Assembly (NCBI RefSeq): GCF_051388915.1
Contig: NZ_JBPKBH010000029.1
Span: 1 to 64,000 of the forward strand
Reading direction: 5' to 3'
From: Yinghuangia sp051388915
Lineage (GTDB): Bacteria > Actinomycetota > Actinomycetes > Streptomycetales > Streptomycetaceae
DNA: 64,000 bases
A program made the translations under genes and the position numbers. The notes under the pieces are model-generated. The model did no database searches and was not told the DNA's origin. It was given only the letters and a program-made list of their open reading frames with translations. This document shows, piece by piece, positions 16,555-25,627 of the stretch (positions within the stretch are counted from its first letter, which is position 1; each line of letters begins with the position of its first letter).

Positions 16555-17403
16555 ATGGTGGACATATCCCGGCTCCCGGCGGAGGCACGGCAGCGGCGGC
16601 GGGTCGAGTTGCGCGAGTTCCTGCGGTCCCGCCGGGCACGCCTGACGCCCGAGGACGTCGGCATGCCGGCGGGCCGCGGACGCCGCACGCCGGGCCTGCG
16701 GCGCGAGGAGGTCGCCGTCCTCGCCGGGGTCGGCGTCAGCTGGTACACGTGGCTGGAGCAGGGCCGCGAGATCAACGTCTCGGCCGACGTGCTGGACGCC
16801 ATCGCCCGCGTCCTGCGGTTCGAGGCGGTCGAACGCGACCACCTGTACCTGCTCGCGGGCCTCAACCCGCCGCCCGCCGCGCCGGTGGACCGGCCGGTCC
16901 CCGACGAGGTGCGGAGGGTGATCGAGGGTTGGATGCCGAGGCCCGCGTACGTCGTGGACCGGCACTGGAACTTCGTCGCCCTCAACGCCGCCGCCCGTCC
17001 GGTCTTCGACTACGGCGACGCCGCGCACAACTGCCTCGTGAGCTTCTTCACCAGCGCCCGCCAGCGCCGCGAATGGGAGAACTGGGAGGACGTGGCCCGC
17101 ACGATCGTCGGGCAGTTCCGCGCCGACGCGGCCCGCTACCCGGACGACCCGGAGTTCGGCCGCATTGCCGACGACGTGTGCGCGGTCAGCCCGGCGTTCG
17201 CGGAGATCTGGGCCCAGCACCCGATCGGCTCCGCGACCCGCGGCACCAAGACCCTCGTCAACCCCGAGGTCGGCCGGCTGTCGTTCGAGTACACCTCGCT
17301 CCCGCTCCCTGACCTGCCCGGACACCGCATGATCCTGCACTCGCCCGCCGTCGGCACCGACACCGAGGCCAGGTTGGCGAAGCTGCTCGCGGCGGCCGTC
17401 TGA
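16555..17403 (+). CDS. XRE-family regulator with MmyB-like ligand-binding domain
   Basis: A 282-aa protein. The N-terminal helix-turn-helix is 'RTPGLRREEVAVLAGVGVSW' with 'YTWLEQGREINVSADVLDAI'. The C-terminal MmyB-type domain starts about residue 120 ('PRPAYVVDRHWNFVALNAAA') and ends 'LPGHRMILHSPAV'. Such regulators bind small hydrophobic ligands and usually control a neighbouring oxidoreductase, here the SDR 71 bp downstream. ATG 16555 is chosen; the long upstream extension of the frame is translated repeat. Confidence 0.9.
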   Translation: MVDISRLPAEARQRRRVELREFLRSRRARLTPEDVGMPAGRGRRTPGLRREEVAVLAGVGVSWYTWLEQGREINVSADVLDAIARVLRFEAVERDHLYLLAGLNPPPAAPVDRPVPDEVRRVIEGWMPRPAYVVDRHWNFVALNAAARPVFDYGDAAHNCLVSFFTSARQRREWENWEDVARTIVGQFRADAARYPDDPEFGRIADDVCAVSPAFAEIWAQHPIGSATRGTKTLVNPEVGRLSFEYTSLPLPDLPGHRMILHSPAVGTDTEARLAKLLAAAV

Positions 17404-17474
17404 CGCGCGAGGGTGGTGCTGCCGGACCCAGGTTCAACGCGCACTGCCGGGCCCGGCGGATCGGCCGCAGGATC

Positions 17475-18254
17475 ATGGCCATGAACCGACACACGAACAA
17501 GACGGTCCTGATCACCGGCGGCACCAGCGGCATGGGGTACGCCACCGCCCGCAGGCTCCTGGACGAGGGCGCGTACGTCGTCGTCACCGGCCGCACGCAG
17601 CCCCGCCTCGACGCGGCGGTGACGCGCCTCGTCGCCGAGACGGGGGTGGCGCCGACGCGGATCCTCGCGGTGCGGGCGGACGTCGCCGTACTGCCCGAAC
17701 TCGACGACCTCATCGACCGCGTGCGGGCCTGGCGCGGCTCCCTCGACACCGTCTTCGCGAACGCCGGGGTCGGCGTCTTCAAGCCCAGCGCGGAGATCAC
17801 CGAGGCCGACTTCGACCACACCGTGGACGTCAACTTCAAGGGCGTCTACTTCACGGTCGCCAAGGCCCTGCCGCTGCTCAGGGACGGCGGCGCGATCGTC
17901 ATCAACGCGTCGTGGACGGTGCACCGGGGCCTGTCCGTCGCCTCGGTCTACTCGGCCACCAAGGCCGCCGTCCACAACCTGGCCCGCACGCTCGGCGCCG
18001 ACCTCGCGCCGCGCGGCATCCGCGTCAACTCCGTCAGCCCCGGCTACATCGACACCGAGATGTACCGCGACGTCAACCCGGACCCGGGCGCCGAGGCCGC
18101 GAACTCCGCGGAGGTGCCGATAGGTTCCCTCGGCCACTCCGAGGACGTGGCCGCCGCGGTGGCGTTCCTGGCCTCCGAGGACGCCGCGTACATCACGGGT
18201 CAGGACCTGGTCATCGACGGCGGCCTGGTGGGATCGGTCCCCCAGGCGGCATGA
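17475..18254 (+). CDS. SDR-family oxidoreductase
   Basis: A 259-aa classical short-chain dehydrogenase. The cofactor motif is 'TVLITGGTSGMGYATARRLL', the NAG motif 'FANAGVGVF', the catalytic Ser is in 'VINASWTVHR', and Tyr-Lys are in 'VYSATKAAV'. The C-terminus 'YITGQDLVIDGGLVGS' is typical. Arg in 'VTGRTQPRL' suggests NADP(H) preference. It follows the MmyB-type regulator in the same direction, a common regulator-target pair. Confidence 0.92.
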   Translation: MAMNRHTNKTVLITGGTSGMGYATARRLLDEGAYVVVTGRTQPRLDAAVTRLVAETGVAPTRILAVRADVAVLPELDDLIDRVRAWRGSLDTVFANAGVGVFKPSAEITEADFDHTVDVNFKGVYFTVAKALPLLRDGGAIVINASWTVHRGLSVASVYSATKAAVHNLARTLGADLAPRGIRVNSVSPGYIDTEMYRDVNPDPGAEAANSAEVPIGSLGHSEDVAAAVAFLASEDAAYITGQDLVIDGGLVGSVPQAA

Positions 18255-18440
18255 GGGGGAGGGGCGGGGGAGCGGGTACGCCCTGCACCGCACGCGCACC
18301 CTGCCTCGGGGCGCCCGTCGCGCCGCAGCCCGCCCTCGTCGCGCGGCTGCCCGCGGCGGCCCCGCCCCGGAGGCCCGCCGTGCTGCGGCTCGCTCACCGC
18401 GCGGACTCTGCCGCGGCTCTCGTGGGCGTCCCCGCGGCGG

Positions 18441-18575
18441 GCCTCACATGGCGGGCTAACGCGGCGGGCTCACGTGGCGGGCCCGTGCGGCGGGCCTCAC
18501 GTGGCGGGCCCGTGCGGCGGGCCTCACGTGGCGGGCCTACGCGGCGGGCCCACGTGGCGAGCCCCACGCGGCGAC
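18441..18575. repeat. 27-bp GC-rich tandem repeats
   Basis: Alternating CGTGGCGGGCC and TGCGGCGGGCC half-units give a period of about 27 bp, with about five imperfect copies. The 359-bp space between the SDR and hydratase genes (18255-18613) holds only this and GC-rich sequence. Confidence 0.75.
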
Positions 18576-18613
18576 CGCCAACGACGGCCGCCTCGCCCGA
18601 ACCACCTCCCGCC

Positions 18614-19447
18614 CTACTTCCCCTCGAAGTTCGGCGTCCGCTTCGCCGCCTTGGCGCCGTACCCCTCGGTGATGTCCTCCGACGCCAGGGTCACGGCGGC
18701 GGTCATCGCGGTCTGGGCGAGGGCGTTGTCGAGGGCGGCGTCGGCGTAGGTGTCGATCGAGCGCTTGATGCCCTGGACGGCCAGCGGGGCGTTGGCGGCG
18801 ATCTGGGCGGCGATCTCGCGGGCGGTCTTGTCGAGGTCGTCGCGCGGGACGACGAGCTGGACGAGGTTGAGGCGTTCGGCGGTGGCGGCGTCGATGCGGC
18901 GGCCGGTCAGGGCGAGGTACTTGGCCCACCCGGCCCCGGCCTCGCGCGCGATGCGCATGTCCCCGCCCGCGTCGACGGCCACCCCGAGCTGCGCCTCGGG
19001 GAGGGCGAAGACCGCGTCGTCCGCGGCCACCCGGATGTCCGCCAGCAGAGCGAGCTCGAAGCCGAAGCCCAGCGCGTAGCCCTGCACCGACGCCACGACC
19101 GGCTGCGGCAGGCGGGCGAACGCGCGGAACCGCTCGTGCACCCAGCGCAGCCCCTCGTAGTAGTTGCGGGTGCGTTCGGAGCCGGAGCGGCCGCTGATGT
19201 TGCCGCCCGGGGCGGTGACGTCGATCCCGGCGCAGAAGGCCCGGCCCTCGGCGCGCAGCAGGACGACGCGGATCTCCGGGTCGAAGCGGATGCGGTCGGC
19301 CATGACGCCGAGCTGGCGGCTGGCCTCCCAGCTCCACCCGTTCAGCTTCTCGGGACGGCAGAGCGTGACGACGCCGACACCGTCCTCCACGTCGAGGCGC
19401 ATCCGCTCCTCGCCCGGCTCGATGGTCGGATCGGTGGTGTTGATCAC
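18614..19447 (-). CDS. Enoyl-CoA hydratase/isomerase family protein
   Basis: A 277-aa crotonase-fold enzyme. The oxyanion-hole segments are 'GRAFCAGIDVTAPGG' and 'SVQGYALGFGFELALLADIR'. Both catalytic Glu candidates are present, in GFGFELALL and 'LPEAQLGVAVDAGG', so hydratase activity is more likely than for the paralogue at 10415. The start is GTG 19447 with GAGGGGACA upstream. It is divergent from an F420-type oxidoreductase with a shared palindrome only 37 bp before this start. An internal ATG at 19402 also has a strong GAGGAG upstream. Confidence 0.92.
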   Translation of the reverse strand: MINTTDPTIEPGEERMRLDVEDGVGVVTLCRPEKLNGWSWEASRQLGVMADRIRFDPEIRVVLLRAEGRAFCAGIDVTAPGGNISGRSGSERTRNYYEGLRWVHERFRAFARLPQPVVASVQGYALGFGFELALLADIRVAADDAVFALPEAQLGVAVDAGGDMRIAREAGAGWAKYLALTGRRIDAATAERLNLVQLVVPRDDLDKTAREIAAQIAANAPLAVQGIKRSIDTYADAALDNALAQTAMTAAVTLASEDITEGYGAKAAKRTPNFEGK

Positions 19448-19484
19448 GTGCCTGTCCCCTCGGTATGCGCCCGATCGGTCTTGT

Positions 19485-19499
19485 CTGACGGTGCGTTAG
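19485..19499. promoter_or_regulatory. Operator palindrome CTGACG-GTG-CGTTAG
   Basis: Eleven of 12 informative positions match CTGACG-N3-CGTCAG. It lies 54 bp before the LLM gene and 37 bp before the divergent hydratase gene. Confidence 0.6.
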
Positions 19500-19553
19500 A
19501 TCGGAGTATGTGACCGGTCTTCAGATGACACAAGGTGAGACAGGGAGTCCCCG

Positions 19554-20504
19554 ATGGCCGCGATCCTTCCCCCCGGAGTCCTGCATTACGGCATGCAACT
19601 GCCGATCCAGTCGCAGAGCAAGCTGTACGCGGAGGCCTGGGAGGAGACCGCCGGCCCCGACGACCTGGCGGCCATCGCGCAGGCGTGCGACCGAGGCGGC
19701 TTCGCCTACATCGCGGTCTGCGACCACACCGCGATTCCCCGCAGCCACGCCCCGATGATGGGCACCGAGTGGTGGGACACCATGACCACGCTCGGCTGGC
19801 TCGCCGGCCTCACCGAGAACGTGCGCCTCGTCAGCCACGTCGCGGTGCTCGCGTACCGCCACCCGATGGCCACCGCGAAGGCCTTCGCGACCCTGGACGT
19901 CATCTCGAAGGGCCGCGCGATCGTCGGCGCGGGCGCGGGCCACGTCGAGGCCGAGTTCGAGATGTACGGCCTGGACTTCAAGGACCGCGGCCCGGCGCTG
20001 AACGAGTCGCTGGAGCTGCTCGACCTCGCGCTGCGCGAGGAGTTCGTGACGTACGAGGGCAAGCGCTTCCAGGTCAAGGACATGGGTGCCCGCCCGCGCC
20101 CCGTGCAGACCCCGCGCCCGCCCATCTGGATCGGCGGCTCGGCCGGCGCCGCGCTCAAGCGCGTCGCGAAGTACGCCGACGGCTGGCTCCCGCAGGGCAG
20201 CCCGCGCGCCACCTTCCCCGACCAGGTCGCCGAGCTGCGCCGCCTGCGCGAGGAGTACGGCCGCGCCGACGAGGCGATGGACATCGGCGCGATCACCGAG
20301 ATGCTGTACGTCGGCAAGCCGGACTGGGAGGTCGGCGAGCACACCCTGTCCGGCAGCCCGGAGCAGCTCGCCGAGTCGCTGCGCTGGTACGGCGAGCAGG
20401 GCGCGAACCAGATCCAGATCCGCTTCCGCAACCGCACGCTCCAGGAGCTGCTGGACCAGATCGAGGCATTCTCGACGCAGGTTGCCCCGCTGCTGGGCAA
20501 GTAG
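19554..20504 (+). CDS. LLM-class F420/flavin-dependent oxidoreductase
   Basis: A 316-aa bacterial-luciferase-like TIM-barrel protein. Characteristic phrases: 'GGFAYIAVCDHTAIPR', 'LAGLTENVRLVSHVAVLAYR', 'ATLDVISKGRAIVGAGAGHV', 'RPPIWIGGSAGAALKRVAKY' and 'ADGWLPQG'. Actinobacterial members of this branch generally use reduced F420 rather than FMN (family knowledge). FbiC, which makes the F420 chromophore, is two genes downstream, which supports F420. The substrate is unknown; the neighbours suggest a CoA-ester or terpenoid intermediate. GGGAG precedes ATG 19554. Confidence 0.9.
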   Translation: MAAILPPGVLHYGMQLPIQSQSKLYAEAWEETAGPDDLAAIAQACDRGGFAYIAVCDHTAIPRSHAPMMGTEWWDTMTTLGWLAGLTENVRLVSHVAVLAYRHPMATAKAFATLDVISKGRAIVGAGAGHVEAEFEMYGLDFKDRGPALNESLELLDLALREEFVTYEGKRFQVKDMGARPRPVQTPRPPIWIGGSAGAALKRVAKYADGWLPQGSPRATFPDQVAELRRLREEYGRADEAMDIGAITEMLYVGKPDWEVGEHTLSGSPEQLAESLRWYGEQGANQIQIRFRNRTLQELLDQIEAFSTQVAPLLGK

Positions 20505-20569
20505 CCGACTTTCGACACCCCTGGCGCGCCGCCCCCGCGGCGCCGCCGGAATCGCGCGGCGTGCCGGAC

Positions 20570-20722
20570 ACTTGTACGGCAGATCCAGTACGGATCCAGT
20601 ACACATGTACGGCAGGCCGCGCGACACGTGGCACGGCCCGGTACGAGTTAGGCGAACCTTAGATGAGTCTGATCTCACGGCACCGGGTCACTCGCCAAAT
20701 GTGAAATCTGACGTACCATCAG
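20570..20722 (+). promoter_or_regulatory. Upstream region of the amidohydrolase gene, with operator palindrome
   Basis: The operator CTGACG-TAC-CATCAG occupies 20708-20722 (11 of 12 positions), 92 bp before the start. Further upstream, TGTACGGCAG occurs twice (near 20575 and 20608), as does GATCCAGTAC. At 20643-20661 ACGAGTTAGGCGAACCTTA resembles the right half of an IdeR/DmdR iron box, about 13 of 19 positions by eye. Confidence 0.5.
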
Positions 20723-20814
20723 GAAATCGCGGTCGGTCCTCGGAATGCGCCGTGGAGGGCCGCGAGACACCGCACCACGCAGGCGCCTCTGTATCGAAGT
20801 AGGGAGTCCGGGTC

Positions 20815-22566
20815 ATGCTCGACCACCTCATCACCGGAGCCACCGTCGTCGACGGAACGGGCACACCCTCCTACCGAGGTGACGTGGGTATCCGGGACGG
20901 CCGCATCGTCGCCGTGGGCCCGGCCGGCAGCATCGCCGAGGAGGCCGCGACCACCGAGGACGCCAGCGGCCTCGTGCTCGCCCCCGGTTTCATCGACCCG
21001 CACACCCACTACGACGCGCAGCTGCACTGGGACGCGTACGCCACCCCCTCGGTCAACCACGGCGTCACCACCATCGTGGGCGGCAACTGCGGCTTCACCC
21101 TGGCCCCGATCAAGGCCGAGGACGCCGACTACACCCGCCGCATGATGGCCAAGGTCGAGGGCATGGCCCTCCCGGCGCTGGAGAACGGCATCGACTGGAG
21201 CTGGGAGACCTTCTCCCAGTACCTCGACAAGCTGGACGGCACCATCGGCGTCAACGCCGCGTTCATGGCCGGCCACTGCGCGATCCGCCGCTACGTCATG
21301 GGCGCCGACTTCGGCCGGGCCGCCACCCCCGAGCAGGTCGAGGCCATGGTCGCCGAGCTGCGCAAGGCCATCGAGGCCGGCGCGATCGGCTTCTCGACCG
21401 GCCGTTCGAACCACACCGACGGCGACGGCAACCCCGTCCCGTCCCGCCACGCGACCCCGGAAGAGGTCCTGGCGCTGTGCCGCGAGGTCGGCGAGCACGA
21501 GGGCACCCAGCTGGAGGTCATCGTCGCGGGCTGCCTCGACAAGTTCAGCGACGACGAGATCGACCTGCTGGTCAACATGACCACCAGTGCCGGCCGTCCG
21601 ATGAACTGGAACGTGCTGACCGTGGACTCGGCCGACCCGGACCGCGTGCCGCGCCAGATCTACGCGTCCGAGAAGGCGAAGGCGGCGGGCGGCAAGATCG
21701 TCATCCTCACCCTGCCGGTGCTGGTGCCGATGAACATGTCGCTGCTCAACTACTGCGCGCTCAACCTGCTGCCGGGCAAGTGGGGCGAGACGCTGTCCCT
21801 GCCGGTGCCGGAGCGCATCGCCAAGCTGAGCGACCCGGAGGTCCGCGCGGACCTGCTGAAGAGCGCCAACAGCCCGGAGGCGGGCGTCTTCCGCCGCCTG
21901 GTGGACTTCGGCCGGTACGTCATCGGCGACACCTACTCCGCGGCCAACGAGGGCCTGTCCGGCCGCATCGTGGCGGACATCGCCAAGGAGCGCGGCCAGG
22001 AGGACTTCGAGACCCTGGTGCAGATCTGCGCCGCGGACGACCTCAGGACCGTCCTGTGGCCGATGCCGACCGACAACGACCAGGCGTCGTGGGACCTGCG
22101 CCAGGAGGTCTGGGAGAACGAGCACGTGATCCTGGGCGGCTCGGACGCGGGCGCGCACCTGGACCGCATGTGCGGCGCCACCTACACCACCCGCTTCCTG
22201 GGCGACTCGCTGCGCGGCCGCAAGCTGGTCTCGCTGGAGCGCGCGGTGCAGATGCTCACCACCGACCCGGCCAAGCTGTTCGGCCTCAAGGACCGCGGCC
22301 GGATCGCCGAGGGCTACCACGCCGACCTGGTGCTGTTCGACCCGGAGAAGGTCAACTCCGGCCCGGCGCGCCTGCTGCACGACCTGCCGGGTGACAGCCC
22401 GCGCCTGACCGCCGAGTCCGAGGGCATCGTCTCGGTCCGCGTCAACGGCGTCGAGACCGTCCGCGACGGCCAGGTCACCGGGGCCGTGAACGGCAAGGTG
22501 CTGCGCTCCGGCAAGGACACCTACACCGTCACGAACGACTCCGTCAGCTTTGGCCCCAACGCCTGA
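20815..22566 (+). CDS. Amidohydrolase, N-acyl-D-amino-acid deacylase family
   Basis: A 583-aa metallo-amidohydrolase. It has the metal-binding 'GFIDPHTHYDAQLHWD', followed by 'GVTTIVGGNCGFTLAP', 'GAIGFSTGRSNHTDGDG', 'LEVIVAGCLDKFSDDEI' and the late Asp in 'ILGGSDAGAHLDRMCGA'. The layout is that of D-aminoacylase-like enzymes, which hydrolyse amide bonds at a Zn site. This subfamily is longer than classical D-aminoacylases and often lies near acyl-CoA genes in actinobacteria; its true substrate is not known to me. The message ends at a strong hairpin (22600-22636). Confidence 0.88.
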   Translation: MLDHLITGATVVDGTGTPSYRGDVGIRDGRIVAVGPAGSIAEEAATTEDASGLVLAPGFIDPHTHYDAQLHWDAYATPSVNHGVTTIVGGNCGFTLAPIKAEDADYTRRMMAKVEGMALPALENGIDWSWETFSQYLDKLDGTIGVNAAFMAGHCAIRRYVMGADFGRAATPEQVEAMVAELRKAIEAGAIGFSTGRSNHTDGDGNPVPSRHATPEEVLALCREVGEHEGTQLEVIVAGCLDKFSDDEIDLLVNMTTSAGRPMNWNVLTVDSADPDRVPRQIYASEKAKAAGGKIVILTLPVLVPMNMSLLNYCALNLLPGKWGETLSLPVPERIAKLSDPEVRADLLKSANSPEAGVFRRLVDFGRYVIGDTYSAANEGLSGRIVADIAKERGQEDFETLVQICAADDLRTVLWPMPTDNDQASWDLRQEVWENEHVILGGSDAGAHLDRMCGATYTTRFLGDSLRGRKLVSLERAVQMLTTDPAKLFGLKDRGRIAEGYHADLVLFDPEKVNSGPARLLHDLPGDSPRLTAESEGIVSVRVNGVETVRDGQVTGAVNGKVLRSGKDTYTVTNDSVSFGPNA

Positions 22567-22599
22567 AACGCCTGACGCGGTAGGCGCACAACGCCCGTA

Positions 22600-22636
22600 C
22601 GAGGGCCCGGTCGCATCCCCTGCGGCCGGGCCCTCG
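22600..22636. terminator. Hairpin terminator after the amidohydrolase
   Basis: Sixteen-base arms (22600-22615 and 22621-22636), with one mismatch that forms a G-U pair in RNA, around TCCCC. Confidence 0.75.
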
Positions 22637-22781
22637 GCGTGTCGCGGGCCACCGCCGGGCGGGGCGGCGTGATGTGCGACACGAGTCGACGTACCTTCTG
22701 GGACGCACGCCTACAGTTGGTCTGTTCGGGCCCGAAAGCCCTGTACGGACCGGCGATAAGCACGACAGCGAGGGGTGTCGC

Positions 22782-25376
22782 ATGACCCAGACTCCGACCG
22801 AGAACGCGATGCGGCGCGCCCTGCGCCGCGCCCGTGACGGGGTCATGCTGGACGTCTCGGAAGCCGAGGTGCTGCTGCACGCGAAGGGTGCCGACCTCGA
22901 CGACCTGTGCGCGTCGGCGGCCCGGGTGCGCGACGCGGGGCTGGACGCGGTGGGGCGTCCGGGAGTGATCACGTACTCCCGCAAGGTGTTCATTCCGCTG
23001 ACCAGGCTCTGCCGGGACAAGTGCCACTACTGCACGTTCGTGACCGTCCCCGGCAAGCTCAAGCGCGAGGGACACGCCATGTTCCTCGGCCCCGACGAGG
23101 TCCTGAAGATCGCGCGCGAGGGCGCCGCGATGGGTTGCAAGGAAGCCCTGTTCACGCTCGGCGACCGCCCCGAGGACCGCTGGCCCGAGGCCCGCGAGTG
23201 GCTCGACGCGCACGGCTACGACGACACGCTCTCGTACGTTCGCGCGATGGCCATCCGCGTCCTGGAGGAGACCGGCCTCCTTCCGCACCTCAACCCCGGC
23301 GTCATGTCGTGGACCGACCTCCAGCGCCTCAAGCCGGTCAGCCCGTCCATGGGCATGATGCTGGAGACCACCGCGACGCGTCTGTGGTCCGAGCCCGGCG
23401 GCCCGCACCACGGTTCGCCCGACAAGGAGCCCGCGGTGCGGCTGCGCGTCCTGGAGGACGCCGGGCGCTCCAACGTGCCCTTCACCACCGGCATCCTGAT
23501 CGGCATCGGCGAGACGATGGCCGAGCGCGCCGAGTCGGTGTTCGCGCTGCGCAAGACCGCCCGGCAGTACGGCGGCATCCAGGAAGTCATCGTGCAGAAC
23601 TTCCGCGCCAAGCCGGACACTGCGATGCGCTCGGTCGCGGACGCCGACCTCCAGGAACTGGCCGCCGCCATCGCGGTCACCCGCATCGTGCTCGGCCCCA
23701 AGATGCGCGTGCAGGCCCCGCCGAACCTGGTCGGCGAGGAGTTCGCGCTGATGATCCGCGCGGGCATCGACGACTGGGGTGGCGTGTCGCCGCTGACGCC
23801 CGACCACGTCAACCCCGAGCGCCCGTGGCCGCACATCGACGAACTCGCCGAGCGCACCTCCGAGTCCGGCTTCACGCTGCGCGAACGCCTCACGATCTAC
23901 CCGGAGTTCATCCGCCGCGGCGAACCGTGGCTCGACCCGCGGGTGCTGCCGCACGTGCGGGCGCTGAGCGACGCGGACGGCATGGCAGTTGAGGGCAGGA
24001 ACCCCGAAGGGCTGCCGTGGCAGGAGCCCGAGGACCTGTTCGCGGCCGCGTCGGGGCGTACCGACCTGCACGTCACGATCGACACCACCGGCCGCACGTC
24101 CGACCGCCGGGACGACTTCGACGAGGTGTACGGCGACTGGGAGGAGCTGCGGGGGCAGGCGACGTACGGGCGCGACAGCATGGCCGACGGGCAGTCCGCG
24201 CCGGTGCGTGTGGACGGCGACGTCAAGGCCGCGCTCGCGCAGGCCGCCGCCGACCCCGCGCTGCTCACCGACGACCAGGCGCTCGCGCTGTTCCACGCGG
24301 ACGGCCCGGCACTGGACGAACTGGCGCGCATCGCCGACGACTTGCGGCGCGAGGCGTCCGGCGACGAGATCACGTACATCGTCAACCGGAACATCAACTT
24401 CACCAACGTCTGCTACACCGGCTGCCGGTTCTGCGCGTTCGCGCAGCGGCGCACCGACGCCGACGCGTACACGCTCTCGCTGGAGCAGGTCGGCGAACGC
24501 GCCGAGCAGGCCTGGGCGGTGGGCGCGACCGAGGTGTGCATGCAGGGCGGCATCCACCCCGACCTGCCGGGCACCGCGTACTTCGACATCGCGCGCGAGG
24601 TCAAGAAGCGGGTGCCGGAGATGCACGTGCACGCGTTCTCGCCGATGGAGGTCGTCAACGGTGCGACGCGCACCGGCATGTCGATCCGCGACTGGCTCCA
24701 GGCCGCCAAGGAGGCCGGGCTCGACACCATCCCGGGCACCGCGGCGGAGATCCTGGACGACGACGTGCGCTGGATCCTCACCAAGGGCAAGCTCCCGGCG
24801 GCCACGTGGGTCGAGGTCGTGAGCACGGCCCACGAACTGGGTATCCGCAGCTCGTCGACGATGATGTACGGCCACGTCGACACCCCCGCGCACTGGCTCG
24901 CGCACCTGCGCCTGCTCGGCCGGATCCAGGACCGTACCGGCGGCTTCACGGAGTTCGTGACGCTGCCGTTCGTGCACACCAACGCGCCGGTGTACCTGGC
25001 CGGGATCGCCCGCCCCGGCCCGACGCTGCGCGACAACCGGGCGGTGCACGCGATGGCGCGCATCCTGCTGCACGGCAAGATCTCCAACATCCAGACCAGT
25101 TGGGTCAAGCTCGGCGTCGACGGCACCAACCTGATGCTCCAGGGCGGCGCCAACGACATGGGCGGGACGCTGATGGAGGAGACCATCTCGCGGATGGCCG
25201 GGGCGGACAACGGCTCGCGCAAGTCGATCGCCGAACTGGAGGCGATGGCCGCGTCGCTGGGCCGCCGGGCGCGGCAGCGGACGACGACGTACGGCGAGGT
25301 GAGCGCCGAACGCCAGGCGGTCGCGCGGCGCCACGACGACGAGGTCGAGAAGATCATGCTCCCGATCCTCGGATGA
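22782..25376 (+). CDS. fbiC: FbiC, 7,8-didemethyl-8-hydroxy-5-deazariboflavin synthase
   Basis: An 864-aa fusion of CofG-like and CofH-like radical SAM domains that builds the deazaflavin chromophore FO of coenzyme F420 from tyrosine and 5-amino-6-ribitylamino-uracil. The N-terminal half has the cluster motif CRDKCHYCTF (about residue 77) and the C-terminal half CYTGCRFCAF (about residue 545). Length matches mycobacterial FbiC. ATG 22782 is chosen, following GCGAGGGG; the frame is open upstream but lacks conserved sequence. Placement close to the LLM oxidoreductase fits local use of F420. Confidence 0.97.
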   Translation: MTQTPTENAMRRALRRARDGVMLDVSEAEVLLHAKGADLDDLCASAARVRDAGLDAVGRPGVITYSRKVFIPLTRLCRDKCHYCTFVTVPGKLKREGHAMFLGPDEVLKIAREGAAMGCKEALFTLGDRPEDRWPEAREWLDAHGYDDTLSYVRAMAIRVLEETGLLPHLNPGVMSWTDLQRLKPVSPSMGMMLETTATRLWSEPGGPHHGSPDKEPAVRLRVLEDAGRSNVPFTTGILIGIGETMAERAESVFALRKTARQYGGIQEVIVQNFRAKPDTAMRSVADADLQELAAAIAVTRIVLGPKMRVQAPPNLVGEEFALMIRAGIDDWGGVSPLTPDHVNPERPWPHIDELAERTSESGFTLRERLTIYPEFIRRGEPWLDPRVLPHVRALSDADGMAVEGRNPEGLPWQEPEDLFAAASGRTDLHVTIDTTGRTSDRRDDFDEVYGDWEELRGQATYGRDSMADGQSAPVRVDGDVKAALAQAAADPALLTDDQALALFHADGPALDELARIADDLRREASGDEITYIVNRNINFTNVCYTGCRFCAFAQRRTDADAYTLSLEQVGERAEQAWAVGATEVCMQGGIHPDLPGTAYFDIAREVKKRVPEMHVHAFSPMEVVNGATRTGMSIRDWLQAAKEAGLDTIPGTAAEILDDDVRWILTKGKLPAATWVEVVSTAHELGIRSSSTMMYGHVDTPAHWLAHLRLLGRIQDRTGGFTEFVTLPFVHTNAPVYLAGIARPGPTLRDNRAVHAMARILLHGKISNIQTSWVKLGVDGTNLMLQGGANDMGGTLMEETISRMAGADNGSRKSIAELEAMAASLGRRARQRTTTYGEVSAERQAVARRHDDEVEKIMLPILG

Positions 25377-25442
25377 CCGCCGGGCGGCCCCCGGCCGACC
25401 GCCGCGCGGCACGCGCGCACCGGCCGGGGCCGCGAAGCGGAA

Positions 25443-25471
25443 CGTCTATCTGACGCATCGTCAGATAGACG
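25443..25471. promoter_or_regulatory. Extended 29-bp palindrome containing CTGACG-CAT-CGTCAG
   Basis: Arms 25443-25455 and 25459-25471 are perfect inverted repeats of 13 bp with a 3-bp spacer. The centre (25450-25464) is a full match to the operator found elsewhere. It could also act as a terminator for fbiC, but the shared core and its place 157 bp before the next gene favour an operator. Confidence 0.65.
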
Positions 25472-25627
25472 GCTCGGGACCACCGCGTGTGGGTACGCTT
25501 CCGCACGGGGGTGCGACCGGGCGCCCCGGCGGCACGTGACGGTACGCGGGGGAACTCAGCGGGGCGGGACCCGGCCGGAGGGGAGCCGGCGGTCCGCGGC
25601 CCTCTTATTCGGGGAGGGGCAGAATCC

